This document shows positions 1 to 8,708 of a stretch of DNA of 64,000 nt, piece by piece (the first letter of the stretch is position 1; each line of letters begins with the position of its first letter). The position numbers and the translations under genes were made by a program. The notes under the pieces were generated by a model. That model did no database searches. It saw nothing but the letters and a program-made list of their open reading frames with translations, and was not told the DNA's origin. Source of the stretch: SZUA-100 sp965248135 (lineage in GTDB: Bacteria; Pseudomonadota; Alphaproteobacteria; Rhizobiales; Rhizobiaceae); the NCBI GenBank assembly GCA_965248135.1, contig CBDFIN010000008.1, positions 186,001 to 250,000 on the forward strand. Direction: 5' to 3'.

Positions 1-1236
1 CAGACCCATGTCATCTTCAGCATTGGCAAACGTGCCATCAGGCAATTGCAACAAGACCCGGCCCGGCAGGCGGAAAATCTTTTGCAATGGCAGTGAAACG
101 TAATTCTGGGAGATCAGCAAATCCTCACGGCCATCATTGTTGAGGTCCTCCAACACCACGCCCCAGGAAAACTCATACATTGCTGTTTTGGTTTCTGCGG
201 CGGTATCTGTGAATTTGAAATCGCCGTCGTTGCGGAACATCATCAGCGGTGTGTGAAACACCTGATCGTCTCTCAAGTCACCGCTGGCAAGAAACCGTGG
301 CGGCGTGGTTGACACATTGGAGAAGAAAAAATCCATCCGTGTATCGTTGTTGTAGTCACCTATGGCAACACCCATAGGATAGCTGAAGACATTGGATGAG
401 GGGTTTTCGACCGAAGTGAACTTCAATCCGCCCTCGTTGCGCCAGGTACGCACCTGGCCGGTATCATGGGCAACCACAATATCCTGATCACCATCGCGAT
501 CAACATCTGAAAAAACCGCAGAGAAAGTATTGTGGACATATTCAACACCGGCCTTCCCGGTGATGTCCTTAAAGGTGTTATCGCCATTGTTGAGAAGCAA
601 CAGGCTGGTGGATCCATAGCCGTCCTTGTTAAAGATATTCTGGCCTTCGACCTGGGCAAGCCTGATATAGGTTGACACGAACATATCAACATAGCCGTCA
701 TGGTTGAGATCGGCGAGAGCGATCGACAACGGAACCGATTTGGAGTTGAAGGCAATGTCGAGATTGCGCCCTTTTAATCCCTCGGGGGTGTTGAGATAAA
801 GCGTGATGCCACTGTCGCGGGCAACAAAGATATCTGTGCGCCCGTCGCCATCGGCATCAATCACTGCAGTGCCAAAGGTGGTATCGCCGGAATTTTTTGT
901 CAGCCCCTTGCCAAGACTGGCGGTAACATCAACAAAACCTTCGCCGTTATATTTCATGATCGCGTCTGGTTGGTCATAGCCGCCGCCAATAAACACCTCA
1001 GGCGTTCCATCGCCATCAACATCAAAAACCGCCGAACCAAGGAAAGGCAGTGATTTTTCCTTGTTGAATTGATGCGTGAATGGAAAAGCAGTCTCCTTGA
1101 ACATGGGAATATCAACCCCGGTCGCTGCCACTTTTCCGTAAGGATTGGTGTAGGCCTTCATATATGAAATGCCAACGATCGCCGCCGGAATGGCCAAAAC
1201 CAGAAACCCGACGATACCTATGATCCACTTCTTCAT
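1..1236 (-). CDS. FG-GAP/VCBS repeat protein (partial, 3' end beyond window)
   Basis: The reading frame is open from an ATG at 1236 to the window edge, so the C-terminus is missing. The N-terminus (MKKWIIGIVGFLVLAIP) is one signal-anchor or signal-peptide helix, which implies export. Repeated Asp-rich blocks such as DVDGDGTPEVFIGG are calcium-binding FG-GAP/VCBS blades of a beta-propeller, as in CRTAC1-like proteins. A Shine-Dalgarno sequence (GGAGAG) lies 7 nt before the start. It follows the sigma/anti-sigma pair on the same strand after 72 bp, so co-transcription is plausible. The ligand is unknown; these proteins are often adhesin-like or matrix proteins. Confidence 0.85.
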   Translation of the reverse strand, partial: MKKWIIGIVGFLVLAIPAAIVGISYMKAYTNPYGKVAATGVDIPMFKETAFPFTHQFNKEKSLPFLGSAVFDVDGDGTPEVFIGGGYDQPDAIMKYNGEGFVDVTASLGKGLTKNSGDTTFGTAVIDADGDGRTDIFVARDSGITLYLNTPEGLKGRNLDIAFNSKSVPLSIALADLNHDGYVDMFVSTYIRLAQVEGQNIFNKDGYGSTSLLLLNNGDNTFKDITGKAGVEYVHNTFSAVFSDVDRDGDQDIVVAHDTGQVRTWRNEGGLKFTSVENPSSNVFSYPMGVAIGDYNNDTRMDFFFSNVSTTPPRFLASGDLRDDQVFHTPLMMFRNDGDFKFTDTAAETKTAMYEFSWGVVLEDLNNDGREDLLISQNYVSLPLQKIFRLPGRVLLQLPDGTFANAEDDMGL

Positions 1237-1308
1237 TGTATTTCTCTCCAGAGAATTTTGGGAATGATTATTGTTTCGTGATTTCAGATGCCAGAGATAA
1301 TCAGTTGG

Positions 1309-1623
1309 TTACAATTTGCGTGCAGCAAGAATTGCCTTGACGAGATCCTCTGGCACTTCCGGGAGTGGCTCGCTTTGTTTGTCACCGGCAGACGTCTGCG
1401 CCACCACATCTACCGTCCTTTTGTATGCTGCCAGGTAATCACGGCATTCCCGGCAAACCTTTATATGCATTTCAAAAATCAGTTTCTGTTTTCGTGACAG
1501 GTTATCTTCAAGGTATTCGACGATGAAATCCTCGAACTGCCGACAGGTGATCATTAGTGGCATATAGCGAAGCATCGCGGCGCGCAACGAACGGATTATT
1601 ATCCAAAATCCGAGGCGTTTCAT
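1309..1623 (-). CDS. Zinc-binding anti-sigma factor (zf-HC2 type)
   Basis: A small cytoplasmic protein of up to 104 residues with the ZAS-type motif H-x3-C-x2-C (HIKVCREC, about residues 53-60) and an upstream Cys in ITCRQFEDFI. This matches anti-sigma domains that hold ECF sigma factors. No membrane helix is obvious after the zinc motif, so it may be a soluble anti-sigma. The start at 1623 overlaps the sigma stop as ATGA, which argues for translational coupling. A shorter product starting at Met25 (MITCRQ) would fit the family length equally well. Confidence 0.8.
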   Translation of the reverse strand: MKRLGFWIIIRSLRAAMLRYMPLMITCRQFEDFIVEYLEDNLSRKQKLIFEMHIKVCRECRDYLAAYKRTVDVVAQTSAGDKQSEPLPEVPEDLVKAILAARKL

Positions 1624-2255
1624 AACACGTGTCCTTTCAGAACGGGCTCAATCAGTTGTTTGAGAGCGGAGCGTGCGCGATGCAGACGCACTTTTACATT
1701 TGATTCGCTCAAATCCAACTGTGTGGCCACTTCCCTGGTGCTATACCCTTCGATGTCGCGCAATAGCAAAACGATACGAAAACTGTCGGGCAATCTGCCA
1801 ATAGCCTCACGTACCATGGTGCTCAATTGCTTTTGTTCACAGATTTCGTCGGCCGAGAGCAGCTTTGACCACGGCTCCTCAATGCGGCAATCAAGGCTGT
1901 CGAATTGCGGCATCAACCCGTCTATTTGTTCTTCCGCCTTGCGCCGCGTACTACGCAGGATCATCAAACATCTGTTCACCACAATCCGGTGCAGCCAGGT
2001 TTTCAACTTCGAACGGCCCTCGAACTTGGCGATACTGGAAAATGCATCGGCAAACGCTTCCTGAACGGCGTCTTGCGCCGATGCATCATTGCCCAACATG
2101 CGACGTGCCACGACCTGCATCCACTGTATATGCTCACGAACAAAGTCTTCGGCAGCTTTGTTGTCATTTCGACTTATCGCCGTGGCAATGTCCATGTCTG
2201 ACGCATATAAATCAGATCTGTCAGATTCGCGAATCCTTGGTGAGGATAAATTCAC
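1620..2255 (-). CDS. ECF-type RNA polymerase sigma factor
   Basis: The 211-residue protein has sigma region 2 (DAVQEAFADAFSSI, then the WLHRIVVNRCL segment) and region 4 (LPDSFRIVLLLRDIEGYST followed by an HTH with SNVKVRLHRAR). Regions 1 and 3 are absent, as expected for ECF sigmas. The annotated start is a GTG; an ATG at 2195 (MDIATAIS) is an alternative that still keeps region 2 whole. It overlaps the anti-sigma gene by 4 bp. It probably directs an envelope or stress regulon that may include the FG-GAP gene downstream; the signal is unknown. Confidence 0.88.
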   Translation of the reverse strand: MNLSSPRIRESDRSDLYASDMDIATAISRNDNKAAEDFVREHIQWMQVVARRMLGNDASAQDAVQEAFADAFSSIAKFEGRSKLKTWLHRIVVNRCLMILRSTRRKAEEQIDGLMPQFDSLDCRIEEPWSKLLSADEICEQKQLSTMVREAIGRLPDSFRIVLLLRDIEGYSTREVATQLDLSESNVKVRLHRARSALKQLIEPVLKGHVL

Positions 2256-2483
2256 ACACAGCCCCCAGATTTGACAAGTTTTCTGTTTCCGCCGTATTTT
2301 GCAGGTGACCTTTCCATCTCTCTTCCTTTTTATCGCCTACATAATTTTTGTAACCTACACAATATGACCAGCATCTAACCGACCGAGCCAAGCCACAAAT
2401 AATGAGCTAAACTACAACATTTAGGCAATTGAATACAACCGCACGGAAATTGTAACCGAAGGCGGTGGAGGCGAAAAAACAAC

Positions 2484-4001
2484 ATGAACTGGTTTTCCGA
2501 TTTTGCCATGCAGGGCCTGACATTCCTATCGACGTTGCTATTGTTTGCAGTCGGTGTGGCAATCCTTATCACCATCGTACTTTATTTCATTGACGTCAGT
2601 CAGACCGCCGACGCCATCCGCCGCAATTATCCGGTGATAGGCCGGTTCCGTTCGTTGTTCACCGAACTTGGTGAATTTTTCCGGCAGTATTTTTTCGCCA
2701 TGGACCGCGAAGAAATGCCGTTCAATCGGGCCGAGCGCGACTGGATTTACAAATCATCCAAGGGTGTCGACAACACCATCGCGTTTGGTTCAACCAGAAG
2801 CCTTTCGCCGGTCGGAACGCCGATATTCATCAATTGTCCCTATCCGACGCTGGATGAGGACGCGGAAGAAGCCCCCGCCGTTACGATCGGCCCCCATTGT
2901 CCAAACCCGTATGAAGCCCACTCGCTGATCAATATATCGGGCATGAGTTTCGGGGCCATTTCCAAACCCGCCGTGCTTGCCCTTTCTCACGGCGCCAAGA
3001 TGGCCGGATGCTGGTACAACACCGGTGAAGGCGGGCTATCGCCGCACCATCTGGCCGGCGGTTGCGACATCGTGTTTCAGATCGGCACGGCGAAATATGG
3101 TGTCCGCAACGACGATGGCAGCCTTAATGATGACAAGCTGGCCGAAGTTGCAGCCCACGATCAGGTCAAGATGTTCGAAATCAAGATGAGCCAGGGTGCC
3201 AAACCCGGCAAGGGCGGCATTCTGCCCGGTGCCAAGGTAACAGCGGAAATCGCTAAAATCCGGGGCATCGCTGAAGGTTCTGATTCAATTTCACCGAACC
3301 GTCACCCTGAGATCGACAACAATGCCCAATTGCTTGATTTTATCCACCGCGTCCGCGAGGTAACCGGCAAACCGACCGGGTTCAAGAGCGTCATTGGCGC
3401 TTATGACTGGCTGGAACGCTTGTGTGTGGAAATTCATAAACGCGGCATCGAGTGTGCGCCCGATTTTATCACCGTTGATTCAGGTGACGGCGGCACCGGC
3501 GCGGCACCGATGCCACTGATGGACAATGTCGGCCTGCCGATCCGCGAATCGCTGCCGATGGTCATCGACATCCTCGCCCGCTATGGCCTGCGTGACCGCA
3601 TCAAGGTAATCGCATCGGGCAAACTGGTAACACCGGCGGAAACGGCGTGGGCGTTTTGCGCCGGCACCGATTTCGTCGTCTCGGCACGTGGTTTCATGTT
3701 CGCAATCGGCTGCATCCAATCACTCAAATGCAACAAGAACACCTGTCCGACAGGCATTGCAACGCATGATGCCCGGTTACAGCGCGGCCTCGACCCCAAG
3801 GACAAGGCCGTCAGGGTGAAAAACTTCATTGGCAAAATACACTACGGGTCCAGCCTGATCGCCCATTCGTGCGGCGCCCGCCATCCGCGCGCCCTCAAAC
3901 GCTACCATGTCCGCATTGTTCAGGCCAACGGCAAGTCGGTGCCGATGGACGAGCTGTTTCCGGTCAACAACGTTTTATCCAAATATACCGCCAAAAAGTA
4001 A
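2484..4001 (+). CDS. Membrane-anchored FMN-binding glutamate synthase family protein
   Basis: 505 residues. One N-terminal membrane helix (about residues 12-34) precedes a Glu_synthase FMN-barrel domain with the NISGMSFGAISKPAVLALS and GEGGLSPHH segments. The 3Fe-4S cysteine cluster C-x5-C-x4-C is visible in CIQSLKCNKNTCPTG near residue 420. The glutamine amidotransferase and GXGXG domains of full GltB are absent, so it is not a complete glutamate synthase. It likely oxidises or reduces an amino compound with membrane electron transfer, but the substrate is unknown. The next gene starts 33 bp downstream, so this begins a three-gene operon. GGAGG lies about 12 nt before the ATG. Confidence 0.88.
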   Translation: MNWFSDFAMQGLTFLSTLLLFAVGVAILITIVLYFIDVSQTADAIRRNYPVIGRFRSLFTELGEFFRQYFFAMDREEMPFNRAERDWIYKSSKGVDNTIAFGSTRSLSPVGTPIFINCPYPTLDEDAEEAPAVTIGPHCPNPYEAHSLINISGMSFGAISKPAVLALSHGAKMAGCWYNTGEGGLSPHHLAGGCDIVFQIGTAKYGVRNDDGSLNDDKLAEVAAHDQVKMFEIKMSQGAKPGKGGILPGAKVTAEIAKIRGIAEGSDSISPNRHPEIDNNAQLLDFIHRVREVTGKPTGFKSVIGAYDWLERLCVEIHKRGIECAPDFITVDSGDGGTGAAPMPLMDNVGLPIRESLPMVIDILARYGLRDRIKVIASGKLVTPAETAWAFCAGTDFVVSARGFMFAIGCIQSLKCNKNTCPTGIATHDARLQRGLDPKDKAVRVKNFIGKIHYGSSLIAHSCGARHPRALKRYHVRIVQANGKSVPMDELFPVNNVLSKYTAKK

Positions 4002-4034
4002 ATCAACCGGCCCAACCGGCCCTCAGGAGCTGAC

Positions 4035-5696
4035 ATGCAACCCTATGATACTATCAAGGCGTCTGATCTTTTGGTCAGGGCCCTGGAAAACGAGGGCATT
4101 GAATATATTTTTGGTGTTCCCGGTGAAGAAAACCTCGATTTTCTGGAATCGCTAAGAACGTCGACAATCAAACTGATTTTGACCCGCCACGAACAGGGCG
4201 CCGGCTTCATGGCGGCAACCTATGGCCGGCTGACGGGCAAGACCGGGGTTTGCCTTGCAACCCTTGGGCCGGGTGCCACCAATTTTGTTACCGCAGCGGC
4301 TTACGCACACCTTGGCGCCATGCCGATGATGATGATCACCGGGCAGAAACCGGTGACGAAATCCAAGCAGGGCCGGTTTCAGATCGTCGATGTGGTGGCG
4401 ATGATGAAACCGATCACCAAGTTCGCCAAGCAGATCGTCTATCCCAGCACCATCCCCTCGATTGTCCGCGAGGCGTTCCGTCTGGCCGAGGAAGAACGCC
4501 CCGGCCCGGTGCATCTGGAGTTACCCGAGGACATCGCCGAGCAAACCGCAACCGATGTCCACCTGTTCGAACCCTCGAACGTGCGCCGCCCCGATTGCGG
4601 AACCGAGATGATCGGTGAGGCCGCCGCAATGATCACGGCCGCTAAAAAACCGCTGTTGCTGATTGGCGCCGGCGCCAACCGTAAACGGATTATCAATTCC
4701 CTGCTCACGTTTATTGAAAAGACCGGCATTCCATTTTTCAACACCCAGATGGGCAAGGGCGTCGTCGGCGGCTATCACCCGCTGTATATGGGAACCGCCG
4801 CGTTGTCGGAGGGCGACTTTGTCCACGACGCCATCGACATGGCCGACCTGATCATCAACGCCGGTCACGACGTGATCGAAAAACCACCCTTTTTCATGGA
4901 GGCCGGCGGCAAGAAGGTCATCCATGTGAACTTCAATACCGCCGAGGTCGATGATGTCTACTTCCCGCAACTGGAGCTGGTCGGCGATATCGCCACTTCG
5001 TTTGTCAAACTGACCGATATGATCGAGCCATCTGCAAGCCACGATTTCAGCGGGTTCACCAAGGTGCGCGAACGGGTTTCAACCCAGATGGACGAGAACG
5101 CCGACGACCCGCGTTTTCCATTGGCACCGCAACGCATCGTTGCAGATGTGCGAAAAGTAATGCCCGATGATGGTATGCTGGCGCTCGACAACGGCATGTA
5201 CAAGATCTGGTTCGCACGCAATTATCGGGCAAAGCAGCCCAACACCATCCTGCTCGACAACGCCCTTGCCACCATGGGTGCCGGGCTGCCTTCGGCAATG
5301 ATGGCGGCGATGCTGTATCCCGACCGATGCGTCATGGCGGTGTGTGGCGATGGCGGTTTCATGATGAACAGCCAGGAGATGGAAACCGCAGTTCGGTTGA
5401 AACTCAGCCTTGTTGTTTTGGTTATTCGCGATGATTCCTACGGCATGATCCGCTGGAAACAGGAGGTCGGAGGGTTCGCCGACTGGGGTCTTGAATACGG
5501 CAACCCGGATTTCGTCAAATACGCCGAAAGCTATGGCGCAACCGGCCACCGGATCAACGCCACCGACGATTTTGTCCCGACATTGCAAAAAGCCTTTGCG
5601 GATGGCGGCGTTCACCTTGTCGAAGTCCCTATCGATTATTCGGAAAACAAACGTGTTCTGATCGACGGTCTGGCAAACCGCGAACGCATTGTCTGA
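4035..5696 (+). CDS. Acetolactate synthase-like ThDP-dependent enzyme (large subunit type)
   Basis: 553 residues with the full three-domain ThDP enzyme layout. The catalytic glutamate is in LTRHEQGAGFMA near residue 50. The ThDP/Mg motif starts GDGGFMMNSQEMETA around residue 433 and ends at the conserved D of VIRDDSYG. It resembles catabolic AlsS/IlvB-type proteins. No small regulatory subunit (IlvH) gene follows, and the neighbours are an aldehyde dehydrogenase and a GltB-like protein. A role other than branched-chain amino acid synthesis, such as decarboxylating a 2-oxo acid to an aldehyde, is possible. The gap to the next gene is 21 bp. Confidence 0.85.
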   Translation: MQPYDTIKASDLLVRALENEGIEYIFGVPGEENLDFLESLRTSTIKLILTRHEQGAGFMAATYGRLTGKTGVCLATLGPGATNFVTAAAYAHLGAMPMMMITGQKPVTKSKQGRFQIVDVVAMMKPITKFAKQIVYPSTIPSIVREAFRLAEEERPGPVHLELPEDIAEQTATDVHLFEPSNVRRPDCGTEMIGEAAAMITAAKKPLLLIGAGANRKRIINSLLTFIEKTGIPFFNTQMGKGVVGGYHPLYMGTAALSEGDFVHDAIDMADLIINAGHDVIEKPPFFMEAGGKKVIHVNFNTAEVDDVYFPQLELVGDIATSFVKLTDMIEPSASHDFSGFTKVRERVSTQMDENADDPRFPLAPQRIVADVRKVMPDDGMLALDNGMYKIWFARNYRAKQPNTILLDNALATMGAGLPSAMMAAMLYPDRCVMAVCGDGGFMMNSQEMETAVRLKLSLVVLVIRDDSYGMIRWKQEVGGFADWGLEYGNPDFVKYAESYGATGHRINATDDFVPTLQKAFADGGVHLVEVPIDYSENKRVLIDGLANRERIV

Positions 5697-5717
5697 CCGC
5701 CGACGGGAGAACACCTT

Positions 5718-7109
5718 ATGGCAAACCCCACATTAACCGTCGAGCAGGCCTATGACGGTGAACAAATCACCACCCTGGAAATGGATGGCTGGGAAAAGGC
5801 TGACCGGTTTTTAACCCGGGCGCGCGAACTGCATGGTTCGCGCGATCTATGGCTACCCGCCCATGAACGCATCGCCGTTTTGAAGCGGTTGGCGAAACTG
5901 GTGGCGGCCGGGCGTGAAGAGTTTGCCGTCATGATCGCCCGCGAAGGCGGCAAGCCGCTAAGCGATGCGTTTGTCGAAGTCGACCGGGCCGTCAACGGAA
6001 TTGAACTAGCGGCAGAGGAAGTCAGCCGCATAAACGGTGCCGAAATGCCGATGGATATCACCGCCGGCGGCGCCGGTCGGATGGCATTTACCCGGCGCGA
6101 ACCGATCGGCCCGGTGGTCGCAGTCAGCGCCTTCAATCATCCGCTCAACCTGATCGTCCATCAGGTCGCCCCGGCAATCGCCACCGGCTGCCCCGTCATC
6201 GTCAAGCCGGCAGATACCACGCCGCTATGCTGCCTGCGCTTTATAGAACTGGTTCATGAAGCCGGCCTTGATGCGGACTGGTGTCAGGCGATTGTCTGCG
6301 ACATTCCAACCGCCGAGCGCCTCGTTACCGATCCGCGCACTGCGTTTTTCACCTTTATCGGTTCGGCCAAGGTCGGATGGCATTTGCGCTCCAAGCTGGC
6401 ACCGGGCACCCGCTGTGCGCTTGAGCACGGTGGCGCAGCACCCGCCATTATCGCCGCTGATGCAGATCTTGATACAGTGATCCCGTCCCTGATCAAAGGC
6501 GGCTATTACCATGCTGGTCAGGTTTGTGTGTCGACTCAACGCATATTTGTTGAGAACTCGATCCGCGAAGAATTTCAGAGCCTGGTGGCGGCGGGTGTTG
6601 AAAAACTGATAACCGGTGATCCCACCAATGCCGCAACCGAAGTAGGTCCGCTCATTCTGCCGCGCGAGGTCGACCGGGTTGAAAACTGGGTAAACGAAGC
6701 CGCAAAAGCAGGTAGTGCCGTGCTGACCGGCGGTAAACGCTTGAGCGAACGGGTTTATCAACCCACGGTGTTGATGGAGCCTGATGTTGATGCAAAGGTG
6801 TCGACACTTGAAATTTTCGGCCCTGTCACCTGCATCTACGGTTTTGACGATATTTGTGATGCCATATCGCGCGCCAACGCCCTGCCGGTGGCCTTTCAGT
6901 CAGCCGTTTTCACCCGCGATATCGACCGTGCCCTTGATGCCGCAGACCGGCTCGCCGGGGGTGCCGTCATGATCAACGATCACAGCGCCTTCCGGGTCGA
7001 CTGGATGCCATTCGGCGGTTGGCGGACATCGGGGCTGGGCGTCGGCGGCATCGGCTACACAATGCACGACATGACTCAGGAAAAGCTGATCGTCATCAAA
7101 CGCCATTGA
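5718..7109 (+). CDS. Aldehyde dehydrogenase family protein
   Basis: 463 residues of the NAD(P)-dependent ALDH superfamily. The general-base Glu is in LEHGGAAPAII (about residue 236) and the nucleophilic Cys in HAGQVCVSTQR (about residue 270). FGPVT and the C-terminal FGGWRTSGLG segment are also present. It converts an aldehyde to an acid or acyl product in the cytoplasm. It closes the operon with the ThDP enzyme, so an aldehyde made upstream is a reasonable substrate guess. Its 3' end overlaps the convergent SDR gene by 14 bp. A GGGAG ribosome site precedes the ATG. Confidence 0.9.
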   Translation: MANPTLTVEQAYDGEQITTLEMDGWEKADRFLTRARELHGSRDLWLPAHERIAVLKRLAKLVAAGREEFAVMIAREGGKPLSDAFVEVDRAVNGIELAAEEVSRINGAEMPMDITAGGAGRMAFTRREPIGPVVAVSAFNHPLNLIVHQVAPAIATGCPVIVKPADTTPLCCLRFIELVHEAGLDADWCQAIVCDIPTAERLVTDPRTAFFTFIGSAKVGWHLRSKLAPGTRCALEHGGAAPAIIAADADLDTVIPSLIKGGYYHAGQVCVSTQRIFVENSIREEFQSLVAAGVEKLITGDPTNAATEVGPLILPREVDRVENWVNEAAKAGSAVLTGGKRLSERVYQPTVLMEPDVDAKVSTLEIFGPVTCIYGFDDICDAISRANALPVAFQSAVFTRDIDRALDAADRLAGGAVMINDHSAFRVDWMPFGGWRTSGLGVGGIGYTMHDMTQEKLIVIKRH

Positions 7110-7977
7110 CCGGTGGCGGTTTGCAGTTCCGGCAATGCGACTTGTTCATTTTTTTAAAGATCAGCCTGTCGGCAATGCGTTTGGGAATGACGTGAACCAA
7201 CAACCAGGCCAGCAGAGGTTTTTTGTTGACCAGATAGCTCAACCGCGGACGCTTGGCCGTTAGAATTTTCTCGATTAGTTTCGAAATCGTTTCAGCCGGC
7301 AGCGCATCGGCCTCGGCGCCGATCATTGACAATTCGGTGTTGTGGGCCATCAAGCCATAGGGCGTGTTGTAATATTTCTCCAGCGTGCCGATATTTTTGG
7401 ACCACAAGTCGGATACGATCGGCCCCGGCTGGATCGACGAAACCTCGATACCGAACATCATCAATTCGCGGCGATAGACCTCGGCCAGACTTTCAAGCGC
7501 ATGTTTGGAGACACAATAGGCACCGTTGAGCGGGGTATTGAGAACCCCGGAAATGGAACTGATCATGATCACCCGACCAGGCTCTCCCTCGCGCGATGTG
7601 TCGGTGCCAAGCAATGGCAGAAAAGCATTGGTGACATTACGAGCGCCAATGAGGTTGATCTCAATCTGGCGGTTGAACACATCATCCGGCAACAGTTCCA
7701 TCGGACCGCCAGCCGCAAAACCGGCATTGTTGACAAGCCCTGAAAGTTTGCCCTTTCCCAGCTGTTCCCCAACCGTTTCAACACCCTTGCGTATTCCCGC
7801 CGGGTCGGTAACGTCAAACTTCAGACAAGTAAAATTTTCCGAAAAATCCTGCTCCAGACGAGCGACATCGCTTTGTTTCCGGACACTGCCGAATACATGC
7901 CAGCCCCGGCCCGTCAGATACCTGACTGCGTCATATCCGATGCCTGTCGAAACACCGGTAACCACCACATGTTTCAT
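7096..7977 (-). CDS. Short-chain dehydrogenase/reductase (SDR)
   Basis: Classical SDR of about 293 residues: the cofactor-binding TGVSTGIGYD glycine motif at the N-terminus, the NNAG motif near residue 88, a catalytic Ser in the MISSISG strand and YCVSK (YxxxK) near residue 159. It reduces or oxidises a small alcohol/ketone with NAD(P)(H). The chosen ATG overlaps the stop of the molybdopterin oxidoreductase remnant as TGATG, so in the ancestor it was translationally coupled to that gene. Since the transposon insertion, its original upstream promoter has been lost or separated. Confidence 0.87.
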   Translation of the reverse strand: MKHVVVTGVSTGIGYDAVRYLTGRGWHVFGSVRKQSDVARLEQDFSENFTCLKFDVTDPAGIRKGVETVGEQLGKGKLSGLVNNAGFAAGGPMELLPDDVFNRQIEINLIGARNVTNAFLPLLGTDTSREGEPGRVIMISSISGVLNTPLNGAYCVSKHALESLAEVYRRELMMFGIEVSSIQPGPIVSDLWSKNIGTLEKYYNTPYGLMAHNTELSMIGAEADALPAETISKLIEKILTAKRPRLSYLVNKKPLLAWLLVHVIPKRIADRLIFKKMNKSHCRNCKPPPVNGV

Positions 7978-8169
7978 CACTGCTGCACCGCCTTTGAAAT
8001 CTTGACACGCTGGCCCGAAAAAGCGGCATTGCCGGTCAGCGGGTCGATTGAGGCCGGATCGGTAATATCGTTGATGCTGACGCCTGCATGTTTTTCAGCC
8101 ACCGAAAGCCGGGTTCCGGGCCGGTGGTGGCCAAACCCGTGGGGGATCGAAACCACACCTTGCATTATT
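7977..8169 (-). pseudogene. 3' end of a split molybdopterin oxidoreductase gene
   Basis: The minus strand encodes the last ~63 residues of a DMSO-reductase-family molybdopterin oxidoreductase. VVSIPHGFGHHRP and the NDITDPASIDPLTGNAAF segment are the usual end of the molydop_binding domain. The gene is cut at 8169/8170 by the Tn3-family transposon; its continuation is at 16439-16762. The six bases attatt (8164-8169) recur at 16439-16444. Joining the halves across one copy gives the in-frame DAIM-QGVVSIPHG. The stop overlaps the SDR start. Confidence 0.85.
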
Positions 8170-8207
8170 GGGTCTATCCCAACAAAGGTACGTGAAGTCC
8201 CACAGAA
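8170..8207 (+). repeat. Left terminal inverted repeat of the Tn3-family transposon
   Basis: 38 bp matching the reverse complement of 16401-16438 with few mismatches (TCT/TTC near the tip and two at the inner end). The last three bases, gaa, are the target duplicated by the IS3 element that landed exactly at the inner boundary. Confidence 0.88.
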
Positions 8208-8258
8208 TGAACCGCCCCGGGTTTACCGGAGGCTCCAAAGATAGGATAATTTGGAGCT

Positions 8259-8633
8259 ATGGAAAAGAACAAGAGATCGAAGAGATATTCACCTGAAGTG
8301 CGTGCGCGTGCCGTTCGGATGGTGTTGGAACATCAACAAAATTATGACAGTCAGTGGTCGGCGATTTCTGCAATTGCACCCAAAATTGGCTGCACTGCGG
8401 AGACGCTTCGCAAATGGCTTCGTCAGGAAGAGACGGACATTGGCTTGCGCGATGGGGTTACAAGCGATGAGCGTGAGCGCATCAAAGCGCTGGAACGCGA
8501 AGTCCGGGAATTGCGTCAGGCCAATGAAATTCTCAGGAAAGCGTCTCGCGTTGACCTTGTCACTCGAACCAATGGCGTTTTGGCGGTCAACTTTGCCCAG
8601 GCGGAGCGAGCCATGATTGTGGGCGCCCACTGA
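8259..8633 (+). CDS. IS3-family transposase OrfA
   Basis: 124 residues with the helix-turn-helix YDSQWSAISAIAPKIGCTAE and a leucine-zipper-like ALEREVRELRQANEIL segment typical of OrfA in IS629-like elements. The residues after LRKAS do not continue directly into the usual YFAQAE. About 14 extra codons intervene before NFAQAE, which may mark a small insertion. OrfA normally feeds a frameshifted OrfAB transposase. Confidence 0.8.
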   Translation: MEKNKRSKRYSPEVRARAVRMVLEHQQNYDSQWSAISAIAPKIGCTAETLRKWLRQEETDIGLRDGVTSDERERIKALEREVRELRQANEILRKASRVDLVTRTNGVLAVNFAQAERAMIVGAH

Positions 8634-8708
8634 GAAGATGAAGATGTTTATCGATGATCATCGTGATGATCACGGGCCACTGTTATATTCTGGCCAATCT
8701 GCAAGGTT

